A stretch of 64,000 nucleotides of DNA from Zoogloea sp. LCSB751 (GTDB taxonomy: Bacteria > Pseudomonadota > Gammaproteobacteria > Burkholderiales > Rhodocyclaceae), in assembly GCF_002028455.1 (NCBI RefSeq), contig NZ_MWUM01000018.1, positions 1 through 64,000 of the forward strand. The letters are read 5' to 3'. Shown here one piece after another: positions 26,361 to 34,944 of this stretch. Position 1 is the first letter of the stretch. Each line of letters opens with the position of its first letter. The notes beneath the pieces are model-generated. The model made no database searches. It was not told the DNA's origin and saw only the letters and a list, made by a program, of their open reading frames with translations. Made by a program: the position numbers and the translations under genes.

Positions 26361-26447
26361 GGATCAGTCGAATGCAGACGATGCAGCTCGGTTGTGTCAG
26401 CCGATGCTGCACATCAATGGAAGCCCACGCAATAGAAACCCGCAAGA

Positions 26448-27092
26448 TCAGCCGGCATACCAGAGCACCGCAAAGAAATGGCAGGTTGTGCCGGCCATCA
26501 CGAACAGATGCCAGATGAAGTGGCCGAAGCGCAGGCGAGCGTCGGTCAGATAGAAAGCCACACCGCCCGTATACGCCAGCCCCCCGGCGACCAGCCACGC
26601 CAGCCCGGTCTGGGAGACGCGCTCGATCAGCGGCACTGCGGCTATCACCACCAGCCACCCCATCACCAGATAGAGCCCGGTGGACAGGTAAGGGTTCGAC
26701 AAGCGATCGAAGGCCTTCAGGACCAGACCGACGGCTGCCAGTCCCCACACCAGACCAAGCAGGGTCCACCCCCAGACTCCGTCGAGAACGCCCAACGCGA
26801 AGGGCGTGTAGCTGCCGGCAATGAACAGGTAGATCGCACCATGGTCCAGCTTGGCCAGACGGCGCTTCATCCTGTCGTGATGCTCCGGGATTGCGTGGTA
26901 GAGCATCGAACTGAAGTAGAGCATCACCATGGTGACCGCAAAAACGCAGGCCCCAAAGATGTTCGCCGCCCTTCCCTGCTGGGCGCTGGCGGCAATCAGA
27001 TCCGGCGCCGCAGTCAGGGCCAGGATGAAGCCCAGCCCGTGGCTGATGCTGTTGGCGGCTTCCTCGGCGGCCGACTGGGGGCGATCACGCAT
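26448..27092 (-). CDS. Hemolysin III / TrhA family membrane protein
   Basis: From ATG 27092 (MRDRPQSAAEE), preceded by GGGAGAG, the protein has 214 residues and seven hydrophobic segments. Family motifs are NSISHGLGF near the start, SSMLYHAIPEHH, LDHGAIYLFIAGSYTPF and the late FGHFIWHLFVMAGTTCHF. The conserved His and Asp residues are those of the progestin/adipoQ receptor-like metal site. Bacterial members sit in the inner membrane and are linked to membrane energetics; haemolysis is not implied. Confidence 0.85.
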   Translation of the reverse strand: MRDRPQSAAEEAANSISHGLGFILALTAAPDLIAASAQQGRAANIFGACVFAVTMVMLYFSSMLYHAIPEHHDRMKRRLAKLDHGAIYLFIAGSYTPFALGVLDGVWGWTLLGLVWGLAAVGLVLKAFDRLSNPYLSTGLYLVMGWLVVIAAVPLIERVSQTGLAWLVAGGLAYTGGVAFYLTDARLRFGHFIWHLFVMAGTTCHFFAVLWYAG

Positions 27093-27216
27093 TTTGTCTC
27101 TCCCTTCTCGATCAGTATGCGGCGGGTGTCCGTCACCCTCCGTGCGCTGCCATACAGACACGGGAACCTTGGGTGGCGATGATGGCTGTCGATCGCTCCA
27201 GGAAGACGAATTCCCG

Positions 27217-28342
27217 ATGAAACATGTTCCCACCATCGAGATTCCCTTGCCTTGCAGCAATCTCGACCGCCTTGCCCACGCCCAGCTCGCCCATCTGACA
27301 GGTGGCATCTCGCCCGCAGCGCTGGTCATGGCCTTCGAAGACTGGCTCATGCACCTCTCGCACAATCCGGCAGAGCAGGCCAGGCTGATCCAAGGGCTTG
27401 CCGAAGCCTTCATGCCATGAGAATGTCGTCAGCTTCACTGTCAGGCAGCTGCTGGACGTGATGTCGCCGGCCAATTTTTTGTGGACCAACCCGGCGGTGC
27501 TGGAGCGTACCGCTCAAACCGGTGGCGCCAATCTGATCCAGGGGCTGCGTAATCTGATGGCCGATGTGCAGCACCAACAGTCGAAATCCGGGCCGCCGGG
27601 GGCACAGGCCTTCCGGGCAGGGCATGAGGTAGCCGTCACGCCGGGCCAGGTGATCTTCCGGAACAGCCTGATCGAACTCATCCAGTATGCCCCCTCCGTT
27701 CCACAGGTGCGACCCGAGCCGATCCTCATCGTTCCTTCCTGGATCATGAAGTACTACATCCTCGATCTCTCGCCGGACAACTCCTTGATCCGCTACCTGG
27801 TGGGCCAGGGATACACGGTGTTCTCGATTTCCTGGGCCAATCCCGGCCGCGAAGGTCGCGATCTGGGCATGGATGACTACCTGCGTCTGGGGGTGATGGA
27901 GGCGCTCGATGCAATCGCCGCCGTGGTGCCAGGGCAAGGGATCCATGCCACGGGCTATTGCCTGGGCGGCACCCTTCTGGCGATTGCCGCCGCGGCCATG
28001 GGGCGGGACGGCGACGCGCGCCTGGCCTCGGTGTCGATGCTGGCGGCACAGACCGACTTCACGGAGCCAGGAGAGATGGCTTTGTTCATCGACAGCAGCC
28101 AGGTCAGCTTCCTGGAAGACATCATGTGGGACCAGGGATACCTGGACACCACGCAGATGGCCAGCGCCTTCCAGTTGCTCAATTCCCGTGATCTCGTGTG
28201 GTCGCGACTGCTGAAGGACTACCTGATGGGCGATCGTCATCCGATGAGCGACCTCATGGCCTGGAATGCCGACGGCACCCGCCTGCCCTACTGCATGCAC
28301 ACCGAGTACCTGCGACGTCTGTTCCTCAACAACGATCTACAA
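27217..28342 (+). pseudogene. phaC: Poly(3-hydroxyalkanoate) synthase remnant (internally deleted, C-terminus lost)
   Basis: Two frames carry PhaC sequence. Frame one (27217-27420) encodes the conserved N-terminal segment LAHLTGGISPAALVMAFEDW and stops. Frame two resumes at about 27420 with ENVVSFTVRQLLDVMSPANF and runs through the synthase core, including GYCLGGTLLAIA with the nucleophilic Cys and the Trp-rich ADGTRLPYCMHTEYLR, until about 28342, after which homology stops. About 75 residues between the two blocks, as expected from intact synthases, are missing at a frameshifting deletion. Roughly the last third, including the catalytic Asp and His, is also gone. No functional synthase can be made. 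Confidence 0.8.
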
Positions 28343-28462
28343 TGGATCACATGGCTCAATGCCCATTCAGGCCAGCACACGGCGCCGCCGTCAATGGGCA
28401 ACACTACTGCCGGCCTGTCCCCCTTATGCGCAGCACCGGGCACATATGTGCGGCAAGTTTGA

Positions 28463-29026
28463 TCAGGGCTGCTCGCACTGCGGCGGACGCGACCGGTCAG
28501 TGCGGCTCGCTTCGAACAGGAACCATGTACGTCTCTCCGTTTCATCGATCCACACTTCAATCAGGCTGGCCGTGGCGATATCCCGGTGCTCGGCGCACAG
28601 ATCGTGAACCTCGCGAAAATGCGCCGCGAGCATGACATTGTCCGTACAGAGTTCGGCCAGCATGGTGAGCGGCTCCACATATTCGGCGTCATTGTCGGCA
28701 ACCCGCTGCAGGCGGGAAATGTGCCCAATCGAACGAAGCGTATTTCCCCCCAGCTTGCGGATTCGTTCGGCAATCGGATCGGTCATCGCGTAGAGCTGGT
28801 CCGCCTGTTCATCCAGCAAGAGGTGGTAGTCCCGGAAGTGGGGCCCGCTCATGTGCCAGTGAAAATTCTTGGTCTTGAGGTAGATGCCGAATACGTCAGC
28901 GAGGATCGCATTCATTGCCGCGGCAATTTCACGGGCGGCCTTGGCTTTCAGGTCGGTGGGCGTTGCGAGCACCGCGTGAGATTTTTCCAAGAGGGTCTCG
29001 GTCCTGATGTCATCGCGCTTGTTCAT
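28463..29026 (-). CDS. dps: Dps-family ferritin-like DNA-protection protein
   Basis: A 187-residue Dps/ferritin-like protein. The ferroxidase-site motif KNFHWHMSGPHFRDYHLLLDE and the following DQLYAMTDPIAERIRKLGG are intact, with the partner residues contributed across the dimer. Dps dodecamers oxidise and store iron and bind DNA in starvation and peroxide stress. The C-terminal tail (RTDRSRPPQCEQP) is longer than usual. Its stop codon lies next to the end of the decayed PHA synthase region. Confidence 0.9.
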   Translation of the reverse strand: MNKRDDIRTETLLEKSHAVLATPTDLKAKAAREIAAAMNAILADVFGIYLKTKNFHWHMSGPHFRDYHLLLDEQADQLYAMTDPIAERIRKLGGNTLRSIGHISRLQRVADNDAEYVEPLTMLAELCTDNVMLAAHFREVHDLCAEHRDIATASLIEVWIDETERRTWFLFEASRTDRSRPPQCEQP

Positions 29027-29076
29027 GCCTTCGTCCTTTCAATGGCGGTTCTGCAACGGCAATACCTGCGTGCGGC

Positions 29077-29364
29077 TCAGCCCTTCCAGTCCCGGCTGAT
29101 GGCCTTGAGTCGCCGCTCCACTTCATCGCGGGTCACCGCATGGATGATATGAGCGGCATCCGAAGGCGGCGCTGGCCAGCCCGGATCCATGACAGCCCCC
29201 TCCGGCATTGGCTGAACCAGTACATCGTCAATCGGGTGCCTGACATGGAGATCAGGCCTGGCCCGGAGGAATGTCCTGCGGTGCTCCACGGGATCAGGCT
29301 CCTGGCACGATGGGGCACCGATCGGGATTTCGCTGGGTATGCACTTTTCAATAGGTTGGCTCAT
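29077..29364 (-). CDS. Small hypothetical protein
   Basis: A 95-residue protein starting at ATG 29364 behind AGAGG. It has no signal peptide or membrane segment. It is rich in Pro and charged residues, with a C-terminal amphipathic stretch (TRDEVERRLKAISRDW). The family was not recognised. It lies between dps and a PRC-barrel gene on the same strand, so a link to stress functions is possible. Confidence 0.5.
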   Translation of the reverse strand: MSQPIEKCIPSEIPIGAPSCQEPDPVEHRRTFLRARPDLHVRHPIDDVLVQPMPEGAVMDPGWPAPPSDAAHIIHAVTRDEVERRLKAISRDWKG

Positions 29365-29534
29365 AGTCACCTCTGGCTGAATTCCGTGACCTGCGGAGTG
29401 CGGGGCTACTGTAAGGGAATAGTGCCCGTGATCGTGTAGCGTGTCGGTACGCCATCGCACGAAGCAGTAAGACTCGCCGCAGGCAACATGCGGCTCATTC
29501 GCCTGCGGAGAAGCGCACGCGCGGATCTTGCGTA

Positions 29535-29966
29535 CTAGACGGAGTACATGGCACTGCCATAGTAGGCATGGATGTCCTCGGCCCATGCCGGGTTGGCCAT
29601 ATCCGGCCATTTGTCTTTATCGAATCCCGGAGCACGCTCAAGTCGCTCTTTCTCCACATCCAGCACGAAACGCTTGTTCATGGTGTCAAGAGTCAGGGCC
29701 TCCCACGGTATCGCAAAGAGCTTGTCGCCAATGCCGATGAACCCTCCGAAGGAGAGCACCGCATAGGCAATTCGCCCCGTCCGTATGTCCAGCATGATCT
29801 CCTTCACTTCACCCAGCATCTCTGCCTTGCGGCTATACACATCGTTACCGATCAACGTGTCGGCCCCCATCAGCGCCGGCCCGGGTCCCGTCCCCGCGTC
29901 ATCGCCGATTCCACCGCCGATATTGGCCTTGTAGATGCCGTAGTGGTCGCGCTCTTCGTAGTTCAT
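29535..29966 (-). CDS. PRC-barrel domain protein
   Basis: A 143-residue soluble protein with one PRC-barrel domain, about residues 35-110: DTLIGNDVYSRKAEMLGEVK, IRTGRIAYAVLSFGGF and DKLFAIPWEALTLD. The domain occurs in ribosome maturation factors, photosynthetic reaction centres and many small stress-induced proteins of unknown function; the free-standing form here belongs to the last group. The C-terminal WPDMANPAWAEDIHAYYG is common among its relatives. Confidence 0.8.
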   Translation of the reverse strand: MNYEERDHYGIYKANIGGGIGDDAGTGPGPALMGADTLIGNDVYSRKAEMLGEVKEIMLDIRTGRIAYAVLSFGGFIGIGDKLFAIPWEALTLDTMNKRFVLDVEKERLERAPGFDKDKWPDMANPAWAEDIHAYYGSAMYSV

Positions 29967-30336
29967 AGCAGCCTCCTGATCATTCGCTTGGGGAAAACAG
30001 TCAGAACGTCATGCCAAGCCGATGGCGCTCCCAGAACCACGATAGGCATCCTGCCAAACGTCGTCTGTTGGGTAGGGCACACCCAAAAGCGGGGGGCTCA
30101 AGAGGTCTCGCGGGTTGTTCTGACCCGCTCCAGATCGGCGTCGCAACGGGTGCGAACCGCCAGGACTTCGTTGCCCCTTGTCGGTTGCCAGGGGTGACGA
30201 TGATCTTGGAATCCAAGCCTGGATTTCCTATTCTTCAACCCAGCTCATGGTTTCTTTCATCTGAAAGCCAAGAGGCAAACCGGTAGTTGCCCCCCGTGCC
30301 GTCATGGAATAACTGGATGAAACCTCTCCCGCCCGC
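29967..30336. other. 370-bp intergenic region with no gene
   Basis: Lies between the divergent PRC-barrel and TIR genes and must hold both promoters. No convincing -35/-10 pair, repeat or structured RNA was seen. Confidence 0.5.
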
Positions 30337-31878
30337 GTGCTGAAAGTCTTCATCTCCTACTCCCGCCGCGATCTGGAGTTTACCGAGCAGCTGTGTGCAG
30401 CACTGGAAGCACTCGGCTATGTCATCACAATTGATCGCAAAGGCATTCACGGCGCAGAACGCTGGGAGGATCGGCTCGGACAGCTGATCCGTGAATCGGA
30501 CTCGATCCTGTTCGTGCTGACCCCCACGTCGGCTTCGTCCGAGGTGTGCCGCTGGGAACTGGAGCAGGCCCTCTCGCAGCGCAAGCGCGTCCTGCCCGTG
30601 CTCGCTGCGCCGTTGGGCGACGTGCAACCCCACACGGCGCTGCGGGACCTGAACTACATTCACTGCTATCCCGAGGCATCGGTGCCGGGATCGGGCTGGG
30701 GGCATGGCCTGGCCAGGCTGCATGCTGCGCTCAGCGTAGACATCGAATGGATTCGCGAGCATACCCGTGTCGCTGAAATATCCAGACGCTGGCAGATAAG
30801 CGAGGCGCCAGACCTGCTGGCACGCGGCGCAGAGCTGGACGGACTTCAGCGCTGGCGCGATCGCCGCCCCGCCAACGCCCCCGAACTGACTGACGCTCAG
30901 CGGAGCTTTCTGCAGGCCAGCGAGCTGGCCGAAGCCCAGAGGAAGGATGCAGAGCGCCAGCAACTCGAACGCATCAGTGCCGCACAACAGGAACGTGAAC
31001 AGGCGCTGCAGGAGGGTGCCAAAGCACAAGAAGAGCGTGCCGGGGCACTACGCCTGGTCGCGCGCCGGACCATGATTGGCGGTGGCGCGGCCGTGATCCT
31101 GGCGCTCACGGCCGGCGGCGCTGCGTTCGTCGCCCATCAGAACAGTGTGCAACTCCAGCAGCAGCTGTCTCGCAATGAGGAAGAGCGCTTGCTTCAGGAC
31201 CGCCTGCTTCACCTGACACGCCAGCGGGAACATCCGCCCAAACCTTTCTCGGATGAGATGCTCGCCCGCGACTATGAAGGCGAAACCCCGGACCATGTCG
31301 GTACGGACTTCGCCGGCGGTATTTACTATGGCACCTACCGCATCCAGGCCAGTACGCAGATGCAGGCCTTTCTGGACTTCCTCGACAGGTGGGAGAGCGG
31401 ATACAGCTCCCGGCTCACATCCGCTGGGGGCGTGGAGGCCGCTCGACAGCGCGGCAGTGACTTCGTAAAAGCCTGGCAGTCGCTGGCACGGGATCCGGCC
31501 AGTGCCGCCCGATTCGCCAAGCTACAGACGGATTTCGTCACGCAGAACAGCTTTGGACGCTTGGCCGGGCAGCTTGCGGCGCGGCTGGGACTCCATTTGG
31601 AGCAGAGGTCGCAGGCACTGCGCGCAGTCATCTTCTCCATAGCCGTGCAGTACGGACCCAGCACGACGCTGGTACACGATGCATTGACAGGGCTTGGCGA
31701 TCTATCCAGACAAGACGACGAAGCACTCATCCAGCGGCTGTTCGAGTACCGTAACAAGGTGGAAAAGTACTTCCCAGGCATCCAGGAACGTAGTCCGAAT
31801 TTTGCAGCCCTGATCCGCGAACGCAACCGAAGGGAGCTCAATGATGCGCTTTTCATTCTCAGGCACTCGTCTTCCTGA
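30337..31878 (+). CDS. TIR domain - transmembrane - VgrG3-like peptidoglycan hydrolase fusion
   Basis: A 513-residue protein read from GTG 30337. An in-frame CTG at 30313 is an alternative, bounded by a stop at 30310; neither start has a good ribosome site. Residues 1-140 are a TIR domain: KVFISYSRRD, SILFVLTPTSASS, and CRWELEQAL with Glu74 at the position of the NADase glutamate. Residues 190-240 are a Gln/Glu/Arg-rich coiled coil. Residues 246-267 form one membrane helix, with VARR before it favouring a cytoplasmic N-terminus. Residues 300-513 resemble the muramidase-like C-terminus of VgrG3-type effectors: GGIYYGTYRI, SIAVQYGPST and DEALIQRLFEYR, with Glu314 and Asp324 as candidate acids. 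A cytoplasmic sensor or NADase coupled to a periplasmic cell-wall hydrolase is inferred. First gene of a three-gene operon. Confidence 0.7.
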   Translation: MLKVFISYSRRDLEFTEQLCAALEALGYVITIDRKGIHGAERWEDRLGQLIRESDSILFVLTPTSASSEVCRWELEQALSQRKRVLPVLAAPLGDVQPHTALRDLNYIHCYPEASVPGSGWGHGLARLHAALSVDIEWIREHTRVAEISRRWQISEAPDLLARGAELDGLQRWRDRRPANAPELTDAQRSFLQASELAEAQRKDAERQQLERISAAQQEREQALQEGAKAQEERAGALRLVARRTMIGGGAAVILALTAGGAAFVAHQNSVQLQQQLSRNEEERLLQDRLLHLTRQREHPPKPFSDEMLARDYEGETPDHVGTDFAGGIYYGTYRIQASTQMQAFLDFLDRWESGYSSRLTSAGGVEAARQRGSDFVKAWQSLARDPASAARFAKLQTDFVTQNSFGRLAGQLAARLGLHLEQRSQALRAVIFSIAVQYGPSTTLVHDALTGLGDLSRQDDEALIQRLFEYRNKVEKYFPGIQERSPNFAALIRERNRRELNDALFILRHSSS

Positions 31879-32563
31879 ACTGGCCGCACTTGAATTGGCG
31901 ATGCTGGCTGCCACCTCCGCAACAGCAGCCACGACTCCCTGCGCACTGGTAGCTCCGGAAGTCCAGACGGCCGCAGGCCGCGTGCAGTTCGGCATCACGC
32001 TGGACTGTGGCGCCCAAGTCCACGCGGCCAAGCCCTTCCCTGCAGATACGCAGGTGCTCATAGGACTCACGTTGTATGCAGGTTCGAACGTGACCTCCAC
32101 CCCCTTCGATTCTGCAGACAATTTTCGGGGCCGAACCCTCGATTCGCCGGATGAAATCCGCACGGCGCTGGGGCGCGACACTCACTCGAAGGCCACCGGC
32201 GCGGCAGGAGCCGCGAAGTGGATCGTGCTGAGCGACGAGAGCGTTCGCTCCTATGACGTCACGCCCAAGACCGTGCACGTCCCCCCGCAAGGCGGCCGGA
32301 CGACGTTGCGTTTTGACGTAACCGAAAAGGACATCGCGGGTACCCAGCACTTTGTGTTTGCGGCGTGGTCGGTCACGCAGCGCGTCGCGTGCAAAAAGAA
32401 GGACGAGTATGCGCGGAGCGGCTGCAAACGGGATGGGTACGTCCTCGGCAGCGATGGCGTGAATCCGCTCGGCGCTTATCCGGGCATCGAGATCAACCGC
32501 TTCCAGCATCCCAGCGGTGCAGCGTGGACATCCGAGCGCTGGATCGCAGAGCGCTTCCGCTGA
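31841..32563 (+). CDS. Exported protein of unknown function overlapping the TIR gene
   Basis: A 240-residue protein. Its ATG at 31841 lies inside the last 38 bases of the TIR gene, behind AGGGAG, so translation is probably coupled. The first 30 residues look like a signal peptide ending in ATAA. The mature part contains several Cys (TTPCALV, TLDCGAQ, RVACKK, SGCKR) suited to periplasmic disulfides. It has two beta-rich halves, with no membrane helix or catalytic motif. The family was not recognised. Tight coupling to a membrane-anchored wall hydrolase and export to the same compartment suggest an immunity or regulatory partner; this is inference. Confidence 0.6.
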   Translation: MMRFSFSGTRLPELAALELAMLAATSATAATTPCALVAPEVQTAAGRVQFGITLDCGAQVHAAKPFPADTQVLIGLTLYAGSNVTSTPFDSADNFRGRTLDSPDEIRTALGRDTHSKATGAAGAAKWIVLSDESVRSYDVTPKTVHVPPQGGRTTLRFDVTEKDIAGTQHFVFAAWSVTQRVACKKKDEYARSGCKRDGYVLGSDGVNPLGAYPGIEINRFQHPSGAAWTSERWIAERFR

Positions 32564-32591
32564 GCGTCCCAGTCCGCCGCTGAGCACTGGC

Positions 32592-33770
32592 ATGCGGCTC
32601 GCCGCCGAATCGATCCTGATCGTCCTTTGGGTACGGATGGTCGTCGTCTTTGGGCTGGGCATCTGGTCCTGCCGGCGACCGCCGGATTCCGTTTCGCCAC
32701 TGAATCGGGCATCACGGGTGGCCGTGATCGTCCCGGCATTCAACGAAGCCGCGGTGATCGCGAGCACCTTGCGTTCGTTGCTCGCCCAGGCACCCAGGCC
32801 CCGGGAAATAATCGTTGTCGATGACGGCTCAACCGACGGAACGGCGGACGTGGCGCGCGGTGTACTGGTCGGCGTCTCCGGCGCTAGAGTGATCCGCCTA
32901 CCAAGGAATTCGGGCAAAGCGGCAGCCCTTAACGCCGGCATCGTCTCCTGCGGGTGTCCCCTCGTTGCAACGATCGATGCCGACACCCAGCTGAAGGCAG
33001 GCGCTCTCGCCGCCGCGTTGGCGGCCATGCAGCGGCACCGTGCCACCGCAGTGTCGTTCTATCTGGATGCGGATCACGACGGTCGCCTCCTGGGCACGCT
33101 GCAAGAGCAGGAATACACCTTGTCCCTGAACTTCGAGCGCGCTGCACAGGCCATGCTGGATGCCATAACCGTGCTCCCTGGGGCGGCCACACTGTTCAGG
33201 CGACGGTCACTGCTGAAGCAGCCGTTCTCAGGGCGTACTTGCACCGAGGATGCAGACCTCACACTGACACTTGCGTCACGCGGCGCTCGCCTGGTGCTTG
33301 CACGTGATGCGGTGGCGACGACGCAGGTTCCTGTGACCTGGAGTGAGCTGTTGGCCCAGCGCACCCGCTGGATTGCGGGGCACCTGCAATGCTCAGTTCT
33401 GCACGCCGGGAACCTGCATGGCAGTACCTGGCGTTTCCGGGGCCTGGTGTATCCGAACTTCGTGCTATCGACCTGGATGCCACCCGCTGCTTTGGCTGCG
33501 CTACTGATGCTGTGGTCAGAAGGACCGGGAGATCTGTTGGGGCTCAGTTTCGGCACCGCCACCGCAGTGTCGATGGTCCTGGTGTACCTGCTACGCCTTG
33601 CCGCCCGCCTCATGGTCGGCCACCTCAGGAGTCCTTGGTGGCCGGTGCTGCTGGAACCGGCGCTGACCAGCACCGTCGGGACGCTGTGCTTCGCCAGCGC
33701 CCTCGTCTCAATACTCCTCAGAATCCGGCGCCCACCGGAGAAGACACGAGCACGGACCGCTGACCACTGA
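32592..33770 (+). CDS. Membrane glycosyltransferase, GT2 family
   Basis: A 392-residue processive-type GT2 enzyme. The first membrane helix (residues 5-25) is followed by the catalytic domain: VAVIVPAFNEAAVI, VVDDGSTDGT, the DxD in TIDADTQ, TEDADLT and the Q/RxxRW motif in LAQRTRWIAG. Three further hydrophobic segments follow from about residue 290. The layout is like PgaC/hyaluronan-synthase-type enzymes that polymerise and export a sugar chain, but it lacks partner genes for a known polymer. It starts 28 bp after the exported-protein gene, so it belongs to the TIR operon. Confidence 0.75.
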   Translation: MRLAAESILIVLWVRMVVVFGLGIWSCRRPPDSVSPLNRASRVAVIVPAFNEAAVIASTLRSLLAQAPRPREIIVVDDGSTDGTADVARGVLVGVSGARVIRLPRNSGKAAALNAGIVSCGCPLVATIDADTQLKAGALAAALAAMQRHRATAVSFYLDADHDGRLLGTLQEQEYTLSLNFERAAQAMLDAITVLPGAATLFRRRSLLKQPFSGRTCTEDADLTLTLASRGARLVLARDAVATTQVPVTWSELLAQRTRWIAGHLQCSVLHAGNLHGSTWRFRGLVYPNFVLSTWMPPAALAALLMLWSEGPGDLLGLSFGTATAVSMVLVYLLRLAARLMVGHLRSPWWPVLLEPALTSTVGTLCFASALVSILLRIRRPPEKTRARTADH

Positions 33771-33883
33771 ACAGGTATTGGCCACGTTGAGAGCGCGAAA
33801 TTCAACAGCGGCTGGGGCCGCAGATCGCCGCGACGGTGCGCGGTAGCGCGGTGTCGTGGGAGATTGGGCGAGCTAGAGGGCCG

Positions 33884-34807
33884 TCAGTCGGCTGACCCTT
33901 GGTGCAGCCACGGCATTGTGCCAAGCTCCGCCGCGATCCAGTCGCCAAACGCCCGCGTCTTGGCAGGAAGCAATCGCGCGGATGGATGCACCAAGTAAAT
34001 CGTCTCATTGTTTTCCACGGGATGATCGGGTAGTACCGGCACCAGCCGGCCGCTGCACAGTTCCGGGCCAGCCAGCCAGTCGGACACCATTGCGATACCG
34101 GCACCAGAAACGGCTGCTTGTACGAGACTTTGCGCATCGTCCGTAACCAGTGGCCCTGCGATCCGAATCGCCATCGTCTTGTCACCATCGCGCAGATGCC
34201 AAAGAGGATGCGATGCCAGACGGGAGAACCCCAGGCATGCGTGCCGGCCAAGATCGGCAGGTCGAGAAGGCGTGCCGCGCGTTTGCAGATACGCAGGAGA
34301 TGCACAAAGCATACGCTGCGATGGCGCGAGCCTGCGTGCCACCAGCCTGCTGTCGGTCAATGTTCCGATACGGACAGCCACATCAAAAGACTCTGCCACC
34401 AGATCGACATAGCGATCCTCGAAGGCTGTTTCCACGACCAGATCGGGATAGGTGGCTAGAAACGCCGGAAGAATCGGGGCCACCCACATCCGGCCAAAGG
34501 TTGCAGGCAATGAGACGCGCAGCGTGCCGTGCACGCTGGCCGCTGCTGCTGCGGTGTCCTGCTCGATCTCCTGCAAGGTGCGCAAGGCGCCGCGCATGCG
34601 TTGATGGAAGGCTTCCCCCGCCTCCGTCAATGCCAGCCTCCGCGTGGTGCGCTCCATGAGGCGCACACCCAGGCGCTTTTCCAATGCCGTGACACGCCGC
34701 GAAAGGATGGAGCCATCGCGCCCCAGTACCTGACCGGCGGCGGTGAATCCGCCATGCTCGACGGCGGCCAGAAAAGCCGTGATCTGCTCGAACTCGGTGC
34801 CATTCAT
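33884..34807 (-). CDS. LysR-family transcriptional regulator
   Basis: From ATG 34807 (MNGTEFEQITAF) the protein has 307 residues. The winged helix is clear: FLAAVEHGGFTAAGQVLG and GSILSRRVTALEKRLGVRL, followed by RTTRRLALTEAGEAF. The effector domain (FGRMWVAPILPAFLATYP) is of the common CrgA-like type. It is divergent from a DHA2 efflux transporter gene across an AT-rich 137-bp gap and probably regulates it. Confidence 0.88.
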   Translation of the reverse strand: MNGTEFEQITAFLAAVEHGGFTAAGQVLGRDGSILSRRVTALEKRLGVRLMERTTRRLALTEAGEAFHQRMRGALRTLQEIEQDTAAAAASVHGTLRVSLPATFGRMWVAPILPAFLATYPDLVVETAFEDRYVDLVAESFDVAVRIGTLTDSRLVARRLAPSQRMLCASPAYLQTRGTPSRPADLGRHACLGFSRLASHPLWHLRDGDKTMAIRIAGPLVTDDAQSLVQAAVSGAGIAMVSDWLAGPELCSGRLVPVLPDHPVENNETIYLVHPSARLLPAKTRAFGDWIAAELGTMPWLHQGSAD

Positions 34808-34818
34808 ATCTGCATTAT

Positions 34819-34830
34819 TTACATAAGTAA
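34819..34830. promoter_or_regulatory. Candidate operator between LysR and DHA2 efflux genes
   Basis: TTAC-ATAA-GTAA is a perfect 4-bp-arm dyad 12 bp upstream of the LysR start codon in an AT-rich divergent promoter region. It is short and in AT-rich sequence, so weak evidence. Confidence 0.3.
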
Positions 34831-34944
34831 TTTGCAATCAAACCATATTATAAATTTCTGACGAATTAATTAACCTGTAGAGCAATCATCAAGCTCTCGG
34901 CTCCATGCGCATCCGGCGCGGACGACGGGCGCATCGGAGTTGTT

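Noticed and set aside
33771..33883. Possible gene or terminator between the GT2 and LysR genes
   Set aside because: No start with ribosome site, no clear stem with a T run, no recognisable protein.
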